Source: Oxyruncus cristatus (taxonomy: Eukaryota; Chordata; Aves; Passeriformes; Cotingidae). From it: a stretch of 64,000 nucleotides of DNA. Positions within the stretch are counted from its first letter, which is position 1; the number at the start of each line of letters is the position of its first letter. Shown here piece by piece: positions 36,401 to 48,000 of the stretch. Location: positions 117,852 to 181,851 of the forward strand of contig VXAY01004345.1 of assembly GCA_013399855.1 (NCBI GenBank). The letters are read 5' to 3'. A program made the position numbers and the translations under genes. The notes under the pieces are model-generated. The model saw only the letters and a list, made by a program, of their open reading frames with translations, ran no database searches and was not told where the DNA came from.

Positions 36401-38643
36401 CCTTCCTCCTGTGTCCTTCTGCAACCTCCCACCTTCCAGCAGCCCCGAGAACGCAGCCAAAGGTGTCCTGCACAGCCGAGAGCAGAGCTGTGCCCATGTG
36501 CTGCCTTTGGTCGGGCAGTCTGGGGCACACCTGGCTCTGCACAGACACCTCGGGCTGAACAGGCTCCTTGAAGCTGATCACAGTCAGCGAAGACTCGGTC
36601 AGTGGAGCATAACACACCGGGCTTGAGCTGAACTGGGCGCCCAAGCAGTCGAGGTGGGGAGGCAGAGAGCAGCACTGGGAGGGGACAGCTGAGGGCAACA
36701 GCTTCAGCAACTCACATAAACATCTGTGAAGCTTTCTAGACTGCTGAGACATGGCTGGGTCAGGATCTGGGCAGGGCAGAGGGCAGGGAGTGACAGCCCA
36801 GAGTGAGCCAGCACTTCTGCAGCCACCCATGGAGATGCATCGCTCCAGAGGCAGAGCCTGTGAGCTGTCAGGACACAGCCAGAGCCCCTGCTCCTCCCCA
36901 GCCTGCATGGAGGGTCCAGGAGAAATCCCCAAGGAGTCTGCTGGCTGCAGGGGACTTGTTTAGGAGGCATCTGGGGAAGCACCCTCACTCCAACCCAGCC
37001 TGGCACTGCTGCCCGGCCCCCTCGCAGGCTGCCAAGGATGGAGCTTGGCCAGAGCACACTGGCCATGCTGCTGTACTAGCAGCTGTGATTTGGAACAAAC
37101 ACTTCTGCTTTGAAGGCTTTTCTCAGTAACCCAGTCAGATCATTACACATAAAATCTCCACCTCAATGCAAGAAGCAGAAATAGAGCCAGGTTTACGTGT
37201 GTATTAGCACACACACAGAGCAGTATTTGCTTTGTAGCAGCAAGTTAATCACAAAGGCAGTCTAGTCTGTGGCTTGTTTGCAAAACAGCAGAAGATAAGA
37301 AAGGGCATCTGTGCTGAGGGTGCTGGCACCTGGGTGCTTGTGACACAGCTGGGACTGTGTCAAATAGAGACTAATACCAGCCACAATGCCAAAGCTTCCA
37401 GTACCATAAACTGGTGCCAGTGCTCTAGACCTGATAAGCTGAACAGGAGCCCATGGGCCAAACTCATCCAGTGTTTCCTGGTGTCACAGCTCATACACTT
37501 TTCTCAGTGGTGAATTTGTGTCTTAAGGTACAGGACCATAATGGGCTCAGGCACCTTGGGAGCAACACTTTGATGGAGAAACAACAGAATCATGATCACA
37601 AACTCAGACTCTGAACACTGAAATCCCCCAACTTACATAGTTGCAAGAGATCCTTACTGAGGCAACACAAATGTGCCTGTGCTGTCCCTCAGTCTTCCCT
37701 GCAGCAGCCAAAGGGTGCTCCCTCAGTTTCTCTGAACTGCCCAAGCGTGGTGTTCTCCCAGCACCCATTTTTCATTGCTCCAGCCACCCTTTGCAGGGGA
37801 AGCTAAAGGGTGTTACTTGCTCTTCACTAACTTAGAGGGCGGCTGGAGGAAAGGCAAGTCCTGGGCATGGCCTCAGCTGTTACCTATCGAGGGCTCTGTT
37901 CTCAAAGGGAAAACAAAGACCAACAGCTGTTGCTAGAGGAACACACTGAATTTCATCTGCCAAGGCAAGGGTAAAGCCTGGGGCGCTCAGCTCCACAGCA
38001 GCTACCTCCAGGGGCCCCTGTCCTCCATCCTCAGCAACCGCTAGTCTAGTCTTAGTGCAGGCCCAGCCTTACCCCAGCTCACACAATTCCACTGGTCTCC
38101 ACTAAATCCACATTTATTTCACACCCTCTTCAGGTTCCTGACCTTGGTCTAGTCTTCCTACTCTGGCTCCAACCAGCAGCAGCACGTACCAGAGCTACAG
38201 TAAATACTCGACTTGAGATAGAACAGAAGGAAATTAAGCTTATCGTTTATTACAATTTGTGCAAATCAGCTTATACTTGGGCAATAGATCTTTACAAAAT
38301 CTCTTCTCCCTTCCCAGATATAAATTCCTTGCTGGAGCTGAGAGGGCAGTGCTGCTCCAAGGAAAGGTCACCAGAACTATGTTCATCTGAGAGCCAAGGG
38401 TCAGTCCTTGCTTCCCGCTTGGCTGGAAGAAAATAAATGAGTACAGAAAGGAAAGCCAGGCTGAGGCTGACATCCAGGACATCCTGACATTTTCAGCTCA
38501 AACAACTGAAGTTGGCAGAGTTATAAGCAACTGGAAACTCGGAGATAGGAACTTGCAGTGGGATAAACTGAACAATCAGAGTACTGAGCAGCAGCCAGAG
38601 ACCTGCAGTTCAGGGAATACATGCACCAAAGAGCCCCCAGACA

Positions 38644-38838
38644 GAATCACGGAGCCATTACATGATTTGGGTTGGAAGGGACCTTAAAGCTCACCCAGTT
38701 CCACCCCCTGCCATGGGCAGGGACACCTTCCACTAGCCCAGGTTGCTCCAAACCGCATCCAACCCGGCCTTGGACATTTCCAGGGATGGGGCAGCCACAG
38801 CTGCTCTGGGCAACCTGTGCCAGTGTTTTAATACCTCT
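38644..38838 (-). repeat. CR1 LINE 3' fragment at the edge of the CpG island
   Basis: This is a reverse-complement CR1: 'gatttgggttggaagggacc', 'ttaaagctcacccagttcca', 'ccatgggcagggacacctt', 'ggacatttccagggatgggg'. It ends about 40 bases before the GC-rich island starts. Confidence 0.9.
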
Positions 38839-39179
38839 AAGCGATAATTATATGTGAAGGTCAGACTTGCAGAGGCTTCAACGGCATCTCGCAACACGGA
38901 GCCCGAGGGCGCAGGACCCGGCGGGATCCCGGAGCGGGGCGGACGGAGTTGTACCCCCGGCTCACCCCCGGACGGGCGGGGACCGCTCCCGACCGCACCT
39001 GCCCGCGGAGGGCGAGGAGGAGAAGGAGGAGGAGGGAGCGCCAAGGGACCGGGACGGGACCCGGCGGAGCTGCTGCTCCATCCCCGCTGCCAGACCCGCC
39101 GGCCCCCCCCGCCCAGGGAGCCCTTCCCGGGCCATCCCGGCCCCGCTCCCTCCCGGCCCGGCCCCTCTCTCCCTCTTAC

Positions 39180-39230
39180 CTCCCCCGGCGCCCCCAGCCC
39201 GCTCCGGCCGCGGCCCCGCTCCGTGTGACA
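39180..39230 (-). ncRNA. Candidate first exon of an IRF1 antisense lncRNA
   Basis: On the minus strand, GC-rich sequence directly after the interferon-response-type element ends at a near-perfect donor, GGGGGAG|GTAAGAG (exon end 39180). The transcription start near 39230 is a guess. No ATG lies in this short stretch. The assignment rests on promoter context, donor quality and shared position with human IRF1-AS1; later exons were not found. It could instead be an enhancer-type island with a chance donor. Confidence 0.25.
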
Positions 39231-39241
39231 GCGCCCGGCGC

Positions 39242-39257
39242 TTTCGCTTTCCCTTTC
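39242..39257 (-). promoter_or_regulatory. Triple GAAANN element (ISRE / IRF-E)
   Basis: The minus strand reads GAAAGGGAAAGCGAAA, three GAAA cores with exact two-base spacers. That is the optimal binding arrangement for IRF-family factors and a classical ISRE. It lies in the middle of the orphan CpG island, 62 bases upstream of a minus-strand splice donor. Confidence 0.7.
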
Positions 39258-39487
39258 CCGGCGAAGGAGGGGCGGCCCCGGCTCCCGGCCGCCCCCGGGG
39301 AAGGGGCTGGGGGAGCCGGGCGGGGGAAGCCCGGGGGGACCGGCGGGATGCCCGGGCTGCGGGCAAAGCCACTTCCCCAGCCCGCGGCTCGCAGCGAGTT
39401 CGGCCCTTCTGCGGGCGCCCCGGCGGGATGCTCCCCTCACCTGCAGCACGACAGGTGAAGAGGAACTTCAGCTCGTCACCGAGAGGA

Positions 39488-39617
39488 CCGGAGGGCTTTA
39501 ACAGACGTGCAGATGTGGTATTTGGGACGTGGTTTGGTGGTGGGCTTGGCCGTGCTGGGCTAACAGCTGGACGGGATGATTTCAGAGGGCATTTCCCACC
39601 TAAACGATTCTATGAGC
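39488..39617 (+). repeat. CR1 LINE 3' tail at the right edge of the CpG island
   Basis: This is a plus-strand CR1 3' end: 'acgtgcagatgtggtatttg', 'ggtgggcttggccgtgctgg', 'gatgatttcagagggcattt', ending 'acgattctatgag'. Confidence 0.85.
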
Positions 39618-40421
39618 CCCTGTAGCTCCCACATGGTGATTTACCTCCTGAAGGAGAAGCACTTGGGATAAATGGGAGGGACTTTCTTCATGGGAAAACA
39701 GGCAACAGGAGAGCTCTCTCTGAGCCAACCCAACTGTGAGCAGCAGCTACATGGACTCTGGTGGCTTGAATAAAGCTATTGGAGCTCTAAGAGTTCTGAT
39801 GGCTAAGGACAATTAATGAATAAATCAAAAGGAAATTAACTCGGTCTGCCCCAGGGGAAAAGAACCCTCCAGGTGGTCACAATTAAGATGCCTCAGGAAG
39901 CCTCACTCTAGCCAGGATCTGACAGAGTTTTCCAACACCAGCGCAGCCAAGGGGAGAAGGGCTGGGGCTCCCAGGAGCACTTGGCAGGAAGGAGGAACCT
40001 CCTCAGCTGGTCTGCGGTGCCCCTCCTGCACAGCTGCTTTCTCCAAGAGGCAGCTGCTGCTATCAGGAATTCTCACTCACTGACTGCAGGTTTTAAAGGT
40101 ACTTTCTTCAGGAATTTAATCAGTTACCTGGTGTTCTTGGGCAGCTGCTGCTTATCAGTCATATTATTTACCTTGCCTCAAAGTAAAGCTGATGTAGGAG
40201 CCAGCAGCAGGGGCACTTGCTGTTTGTCAGAGGCAGGTGATGGAGGTAAGGCCTGCTGGCTTAAGATGTCAAGGATTACAGTTCAAGTGAGGCAGAAAGA
40301 CTGCCTCCCTGCAGCTAAGGACATCCATCTCCAGAAACTGCTGGCTCTGCAATGACTCCAGATCTAAGAAAAAACACAGGGCACGGGCTGAGAAAAGCAC
40401 CAGGGGTTTTACCTGAAACTA

Positions 40422-40975
40422 CAGACTGGTTGGGGTTGGAAGACACCTTGAAGATCATCTCGTTCCAACCTCTGCAGGGACACCTTCCACAATCCCAGGT
40501 TGCTCCAAGCCCTGTCCAACCTGGCCTTGGACACTTCCAGGGATCCAGGGGCAGCCACAGCTTCTCTGGGCAACTGGGGCCAGGGCCTCCCCACCCTCAC
40601 AGGAAAGGATTCCTTCCCAATATCCCATCTCTCCCTGCCCTCTGGCAGTGGGAAGCCATTCCCTGTGTCCTCTCCCTCCATCCCTTGTCCCCAGTCCCTC
40701 TCCAGCTCTCTGGGAGCCCCTTTAGGCCCTGGAAGGGGCTCTCAGCTCTCCCTGGAGCCTTCTCTTCTCCAGGTGAGCACCCCCAGCTCTCCCAGCCTGG
40801 CTCCATGTCAGAGGGGCTCCAGCCCTGGGAGCAGCTCCGGGGCCTCCTCTGGGTTTGCTCCAGCAGTTCCATGTCCTGATGTTGGACCCCAGAGCTGGAG
40901 GCAGCTCTGCAGGTTGGGTCTCACAAGAGCAGAGGGGCAGAATCCCCTCCCTCAACCTGCTGGTCATGCATCTTA
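40422..40975 (-). repeat. CR1 LINE, longest minus-strand copy
   Basis: This is a reverse-complement CR1 of about 555 bases covering the 3' end and part of ORF2 ('ggttggggttggaagacacc', 'ttggacacttccagggatcc', 'cacagcttctctgggcaact', 'cctggagccttctcttctcc'). It ends just before the AT-rich sequence of the putative SLC22A5 3' UTR. Confidence 0.85.
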
Positions 40976-41299
40976 GAAGGGGCTTGGTTTTTGTTGGTTT
41001 TTTTTTGTGAGGGATGGGAACAGCAAGAGGAAGGCTCAGCCTGGATTCCCAGCAGCACATCTGCATTGCACAAGTGCTGCTGGCAGCTCTGGCCAGGCTC
41101 TGGGCTTCTGGGCTCCCTGGGGCTGTTTGGATGTACACAGTGACTCCAGTACACCCCCAGTCCAAGAGATCTCAGACTGGCTGTTAAACAAGGAAACACC
41201 TCACATCAACAGACGTGCAGTAGATTCTAGGATATATTTCTAAACATGAGGATGTTAAAAAAAAAAAAGCTTAATTTTAAAGATAATTCCAGATACGAT

Positions 41300-41305
41300 T
41301 TTATT
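41300..41305 (-). terminator. Distal SLC22A5 polyadenylation signal
   Basis: AATAAA on the minus strand, followed within 30-45 bases by a run of 12 U. It coincides with the end of the AT-rich, repeat-free block. Confidence 0.6.
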
Positions 41306-43736
41306 CTGAATTTTACAAATAACAAGCATTTCTCTATAAAAAACTAGGGTAAGAATTAATGTAGTTACAGCTAGGAATATTTACATTCTTAGAAGAAATT
41401 TATATACCTTTCTATATACAAAGCTGTGTTCATTACTGGTTTAGAGTTCTCCCAAAAGCCTCTCTAAGTAAGGCTTTATGGTGTGTGGGCTGATTCTATG
41501 CTTCAAGAAAATAATTTACAACTCCCAGGACTACGGTTCTATTCTACAAATACTGAAATAGGTATTGCAGTCCAACTCCCTGGGCATTGCAGCCCCTCCC
41601 TGAACAGCCCCTCCTCCTCCCCAGAATGGTCACTTGGAAAGGGGGGAGGAGTTCACACATCTTCACAAAAATAGTGTCAGAAGTCAGCCAGAGTTGCCTG
41701 ATTCTGGAAGCTGAAATACTAATTGATGCTCGTGGGAGCATTACATTCACTGTCAGAAGAGTCAGATTCTATAAATACTGCCTGTGGAGCACAAACATCA
41801 CAAGAAGCTGTGGTACCTTTTGAGTTAACTTGCAAGCAAAGAAACCAAAGTCACAGGATTATCTGACAGGCCCAAGAGGATGACAGAAGTCATCCTGAGA
41901 GCTGGAAAGGAGGGGATCCTCGTTCCCAACTCGAGGGCATGTGCTGTCTCCCTTGGTGAAGCTATTGCAGCGTGCACTGCTCTCTGCCTGAGCAGGTGCC
42001 TGGACAGGCTGCACTGCTGCTGTGAGGCAGGTGACAGGCAGCCCAGCCGTGCACCATTGCCCAGGTTAAGGTTAGTCTGAACCTCGGAGTCTGTTGGATC
42101 TTCCTGCACAACACGCTGAGCTCTCAGGTTTATCACAGCTCCTCTTGCAAGGGTCAGTTCTGGCCCTTTCCCCCTATCCTGCAGGTCCATCCATAGCCAG
42201 GCTGTGCTGCAAATCCTACCTGCTGCCAGCACTGACACCACTCCAAGACTTGCCCACGACTGGATCAGGTCCTTTCATCTACATCTTGCTTGCAGGGATC
42301 AGATCACCCCCTATATAAAATACTGCCTCAATTTCTTTTGGAGATCCCTGTTAGGATTCCACCTCCCCACTAGAACAAGAGCCTTGTTTTAGACATAAAC
42401 TTGAAAAGAGTAGGACGAAACAGTGAACATATAATAACCCAGTCTGCTTTTTTAAATATGTTCTACATTTCTGACTCAGACTTTATGTTTTTAAAAACAT
42501 AAGCAGGGGAAAACCCCTCTTTTTTTGACACAAAGAGATTGCCATTGAGTTTTGTAGGATTAGTCATGACTAGTGGGAAATTCCCCAATTTGTCTGGATT
42601 TAGAAAAACAAGCCAAACTAACAATAACAACAAAACCCCCCCACAAAGAACTTTAGTAAACGTCATAATATTTAAATATTCAAGAAAAAAAAGTCTCTCT
42701 TTGAAGGCACATACTTGGATAAAACAGTGGGTAAGAAATTACAGCTAAATCCAATGTTAAACGGATGCTGGAATTTCCAGACTAACTCATGTATCAGGCA
42801 GGCACATTTTAGGATATTTTCTGAAACTGTTTACAGGAAGAGCCTTAAGGGACACGGGTGTTTACATTGGCAAATTCATTACAAGGAAGTTGCAGCTAAA
42901 TGTGTTTTGCCTCAGATTCCTGTGGTTACCAGATCATTCTACAATACATACAAAAGAAGTTGCTTCTCAGCGTTCCAGTTCCTAGACAAGGTCTACATAG
43001 AAAAATATCTGTACCAAGTTGGACAATATACTCTTTTGTGTCTGCAATGAATATTTCAAAAAAAGTGAAAGCCTGCCAGAACAGGTCATGTTTTTGGGAA
43101 GGGGAACTGGCTGTTACATGCACTCTCCTAAAATGTATTTGCCCATGTCAAGGCTGTTCTGTGATGGGCAGTGAGGCTTGTAAAATCCAGATTCTCAGTT
43201 TTGGCACTAGCCTCAAATCACACACTGCATTTTACACCTCCTGCCCAGGGCTTGTCAACCTACTAAACAGGATTGACACTGAACCTGCCCAACCTCTGAG
43301 TTTCTTTCCTTGGAAAAGCTGACATACAACAAAATTATTTTCCTCCACAGAATTCTCTGACCCAGTGACATTGGCCAGCTTCCTCCTGCATCCAGAAATC
43401 AAAATCCTAAATAAAGAGGTGAAAAAAGGCAGGAGAAGTGGAGCAAATCCTAGAGCTCAAGATACTGGCAGGGAGAGTTTAACCAAACCAAACCACTATA
43501 GTCTAGACAGTGTTTTCTACTTTCTTGTTCCTGTGACAAGCGGTCCAAGGCACACATCAGTCCCACTGCTGGAGCCTGTTACCAAGGACAGGATTTGGGA
43601 TAGTGGTTAATCAAAGACTGGAATCAGCCAATGTCACCTACATATTTAAATACCACAGGAAAATGCACAACTTCCCCAACCAGCTGCTGCAGGAGAGTAA
43701 GGCCCCCGACAGCTTTGGCTACAAAGGTTTAGGCTG

Positions 43737-43742
43737 TTTATT
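43737..43742 (-). terminator. Possible proximal SLC22A5 polyadenylation signal
   Basis: AATAAA on the minus strand, about 1.29 kb after the stop. No strong U-rich element follows, so it looks weaker than the distal site. Confidence 0.35.
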
Positions 43743-45032
43743 AAGTCTCTACAAGACAGACCAAAATACAAGTGCCACGAGACAGAAACCTTTCACCACT
43801 CACATCTGTCACACTACAACCAGCACAGCACAAATGAGACTCTGGGTACGTGTATATTGGGTGTATATTTAGAGAAACACAGGTAACGCCAAGGGCACTT
43901 CCACAACCTCTTGGCAGATTTTCAGCAAGATTTGTGGGTTTGTTGGTTTTTTTTTAAACAATTTTAAAGCAATTCACTGATTACACAAGTTAAGTGCAAC
44001 AACAGACCTCAGAGCAATCATAGAGTTTATACTTTAGGATCGAGAACCAGCAGTCAGAAATATATTCTGAGTTTTGTTCTCAGTACATTCCACCGTGAGG
44101 TCAATGCAGTGGCATAATTAAAACAAAAATTTATGACTAAATATATTAATTGTGTGCGTGTACATGCACCAGTGGGAAAAGCAAGAACGAAGACAGGAGA
44201 ATCGTTTCCATCATTCAAATTGCACAGAGAACATTAAAACAATTTACACATAAAACTTTCACCACAAAAACTAACACCACTCCCTCTACACACAGGTGAA
44301 ACCTTTTGCATTATTTAGAATAAATCCAGCCTGGAAACAGGCCACATCCAAGGTCAGATGTAAACAAGAAGGTACAGTTGAAATCCAGCATTGGAATCAA
44401 GTGAATTTTGTGAGCAAAACTTCAGTGCTAAATAGTTTGTGCAAGACAATCCTTTCAGTCTACACTGAGTTAAAATGTATCAAGTTAGAATTAACTCTCC
44501 AAATCTTTCTTTGCATCTTTCTGAATTTGGTAACAAATTCAGCCCATACAAAGTCACTTGAGTAAGATCACGGAGAGGCACGTTCTCATAACCTTCACCA
44601 TAATAAATAAGTTTCCTGTATAGAGACAGAAGTCAAGGAATCAAAAGCAATGAGCAGCTTTTTCTGGCAATTTTTACTTCTTCATGTGCATTAGCTCTGA
44701 AGAAGGTTCACTGAGGAACCCAGGTACCCTGCCAGCCCTTGAACTCATTTTCAAGTATCTCTCACCTGAACTATACCCAAAGTTACACAGGATTGATCAG
44801 ATACTGCTCTGTGGTACTGCTGAGGAGCACAACTGTGGCTGAAAAATCTCACTGAAGGCTACGCAGTATTTATGTTCATATAAAAAGAGAACGTACAGAA
44901 CACAGTGCTTAAATTAATAAATAACGTTAAAATTGCAGGAAACAAAGTGTTGCCACTAGCCCTTTCTAGAATGAGTTTTAGAAGGAAAGTCCATTTAACT
45001 TTCAGTCCACTAGGAAGTACACAGGAGGTCCA

Positions 45033-48000
45033 TCAAAAAGCTGTGCTTTTAAGGATCTCTGGATTCTCTTCTTCCTCCTTGGAATCCCTCGTGCTACTAG
45101 ATGCAGGCCTGTATTCTAATCTGGGAGGTGGGAAAAAGAAAGAAAAAGGAAAATAAAAATAGATGAGTGAATTGGGAAAAAAAAAAAAATCAGATTTGTT
45201 TTGACATTACAGCTTCCTAATTTTAATATCCTGTTGACTTCAGTTGGACAGGTCCCTTTCTTACACCCCATCTGTGTTCATCTGTCATCTTAACGAGAGC
45301 TGTGGTGAAAGGCCAAACACTCAATGCCTCTTTAGGTCAGCTGAATTAAATTACAAGAGTTAAGCTCTTCCCCAGCTTATAAGACTTTCGGAACCTAAAA
45401 TGATTATAACCCACAATGCGTCCCTAAACCTTGATAAAGCAACACACTTTTAAAGTGCATTCCTCAGAGGTACTTTTAAAAGCTATCTGAGTAAAATGAC
45501 AAATTTAGAGCCGAGAGATGCACATACAAACATACACATGTGGGAAGAGGGACCAGGATTCCAGGCAAGCCCTTGTATCTTCAACAGAGCACTACCTGTG
45601 CTGCCAAAACCAGTCCCTCCCTCTGCCCACAGCTGGGCAAGTGCACTCCTCAGAGCAGAGCAGTGCCAAGGTCAGAAGGTGATACTCACCCTTTTACCAG
45701 CAGCATTTGGTCAATGGTGTCAGGAAGAGGCATCCCATAGCTTTCAGGCAGAAATAGTGTCAGAATTCCTGAGAGCACAGTCAGGCTCCCCATCAGGATG
45801 TAAGGCAGGAATCGATCGTAGGCACCTGGCAGAACACAACAACGGGAAAGGAAAAAGGCAGCATCAGCTCTAAGTCTCTGCTAATTGCCCAGAGAAGCTG
45901 TGGCTGCCCCACCCCTGGCAGTGTCCAAGGCCAGGCTGGACGGGGCTTGGAGCGCCTGGGCTGGTGGAAGGTGTCCCTGCCGAGGGCAGGGGTTGGAACA
46001 AGATGACCTTTAAGGTCCCTTCCAACCCCAACCATTCTGTGGTTCTGTGATAATGTCTCTACATGGCTTTACCCGTGCAAGATTTATGCTTTCAGTAAAA
46101 AACAACCCAACCAACCCCCACCACAGCCTGACATTTAGAGTGCATGTTGTTATAAAGGTAATTTGAGGAACTCAAGGGTGGGGGAAGCAGCAGCTGTAGG
46201 AGCTGCCCCTACTGAGGCAACAGGACTGTGAGTCTCCAGAGCATCTCCTGAGCAGAGCAGTGCACTCACCGAGGTAAACGAAGTAAGGGGAGAGGATGCT
46301 GCCCAGCCTGGAGGCCATGGAACTCGCTCCAACCCCCATGTTTCTCACCACTGTTGGGTAGAGCTCAGCCGTGTAAACATAGACCATTGAAAAGGCAGAT
46401 GTGATTCCAAACTTCCCCACCATCACCAGCAGAATAGACAGAGCACGGATATCTGAAATGAGAACACAAGTAAGGACTTAATAAAGCTCTGGCAGTTCTT
46501 GGTATCCCTTCATTCCTTTGTGTTTGTGTAGCTCCTGCCTAATTAACTCCAGGATCTGGTGTCTTTTTTTTCCTTGTACATGTCCACAAACATAAGCAAT
46601 GTTCTTTTTTAATTTTTTCTTCTGTGAATTACTAGGAATCAACATTTTCATTTTCTTTTGAGCACAAGGCTTCCTGCCAAGTGAAAAATAAGGAGAACAG
46701 AGCAAGAACTGTTGAGGCCCTTTCAGATTTCAGGGGCCAGACCTCTGCTATTGCAAACAATGCCATTTATCCCTTCTTAATAAAATGAACAAAACGAAAC
46801 ATTTGAAACAAGTTATTTTTGGTTTCTTGCTCTGGTTTCTCATTAACATTCTTAGCTTCAAGTCAATACTTTATTATAGGGAGCTGGGTTGACTTTAACT
46901 GGGACATTTAGATTTGAAAATCAAAACAGATTGTATCAGTGTTGTCCAATTGACTCATAGGACAGGAGGAAAAAAAGAGAACACAGCACACTTATTACCT
47001 GGATAAAATAAGCAAGGCAGTTGTTGCACATTCTCTTTTGTATACTCTTGATTTGTAAACAAGCCCTAGGCAACAACACCCCTCTTATATTGACTCCATG
47101 ACCCCTTTATCTAACCTAGGGTTTGAGATCTAATAAATGGTACCTGGCTCTCCTTTCCAGATGCCACACATTATTTAAGATATCAACACTAATGCAGCAC
47201 AAGCATCTCTGCTTATCAAAAATGCTTCCACAACGACTCCACTGAATGTAAGTCTTTAAACAAGCCCTGAAGTCATGCACAGCAGCTTGGGAAGTGAGTC
47301 CTGCAGCCTCTTGGTAATCTCTCTGACTGAACTCTGGTTGGTCCAGTCTTGGTTTTACACCTGGACCTTACGAGGACACCCTGCCAGGGATGTACTTTAA
47401 AGGCAAAACTGGACTACCATGCTAATCCCAACAGATCACAAAGCCAACGACCCACCTTTAAAACTGTATCTGAATGACATGTTGTGGGAGCTCCTCGTGC
47501 AGCAGCACTGAGAACCAAGGAGGGGCAAAGATGGGACACGAATATCTGTATTTAGTCCCCTGAGGAGGCTGTTCCTCCACATGTGCCCAGAGCACAGTAC
47601 TGCACGTCACCTGCCATACATATGTGAGATGAACTAACGATTCCATACGTGAAGGCACGAGCTGAATGAAGAGCAGCACACAGCCTCCCAAGAATAACGC
47701 AGCAGCCATTGAGTACCGTCGGGGCAGGTTGCGCAGCAGCACCCAGGAGATGACGTAGGCTGGCACCTCAATCACAGCTGAGAGGAAGCAGTTCACGTAC
47801 ACGTCCCCGTGCAGGTTGGGTGTGTCAAGGGACAGTCCGAAATAGCCAACAGAGATTATCATCCTGGAAGAAACAGTAACAGACTCAGACACATCTCACT
47901 TGTCCCTGAGGACCTCTTCCACACCCCGTTTGGCACAGGAAGGACCCATAAAATACCCTGGGAGGTAAGTGATGATCATTCACATTGCAGTGGTGCAGCA

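Larger units (their letters stand above)
12560..38640. other. Intergenic region between IRF1 and the 39-kb CpG island
   Basis: I could not support any protein-coding gene in this 26-kb interval. Long open frames cluster at 16.3-17.9, 30.6-31.0 and 35.5-37.0 kb. They overlap in several frames on both strands, have no recognisable domains and lie in CA/AG-rich DNA with few stops. What I do recognise are the CR1 fragments, short tandem repeats and one assembly gap listed separately. If an antisense lncRNA starts at the 39-kb island, its later exons would lie here, but I cannot locate them from sequence alone. Confidence 0.6.
38880..39465. promoter_or_regulatory. Orphan CpG island between IRF1 and SLC22A5
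   Basis: This stretch of about 585 bases is very GC-rich and CpG-dense, unlike its surroundings, and is flanked by CR1 fragments on both sides. Long open frames on both strands reflect the lack of stops and run into CR1 sequence, so they do not argue for a protein. Minus-strand splice donors GAG|GTAAGAG (39180/39179) and GCAG|GTGAGG (39441/39440), plus a triple GAAANN element at 39242-39257, suggest a promoter transcribed leftward toward IRF1. In human the antisense lncRNA IRF1-AS1 begins in the equivalent interval with the same direction. Confidence 0.65.
41275..45032 (-). other. SLC22A5 3' UTR (long form)
   Basis: Downstream of the TGA the sequence stays AT-rich and free of CR1 for 3.76 kb, then changes sharply to GC-rich CR1 sequence. 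The minus-strand AATAAA at 41305-41300 is followed by a long U run at about 41270-41258, a good polyadenylation context. An earlier AATAAA at 43742-43737 could give a shorter 3' UTR of about 1.3 kb. I cannot tell which is used. Confidence 0.55.

Noticed and set aside
35450..36932. Cluster of minus-strand frames (up to 245 codons)
   Set aside because: Frames are open on both strands at once, there is no domain, no clear splice structure and no recognisable homologue. I cannot support a gene.
38733..39625. Open frames of about 240-250 codons on both strands across the 39-kb CpG island
   Set aside because: They exist because GC-rich DNA has few stops, they overlap each other, are rich in Pro/Arg/Gly, run into flanking CR1 sequence and match no known family.
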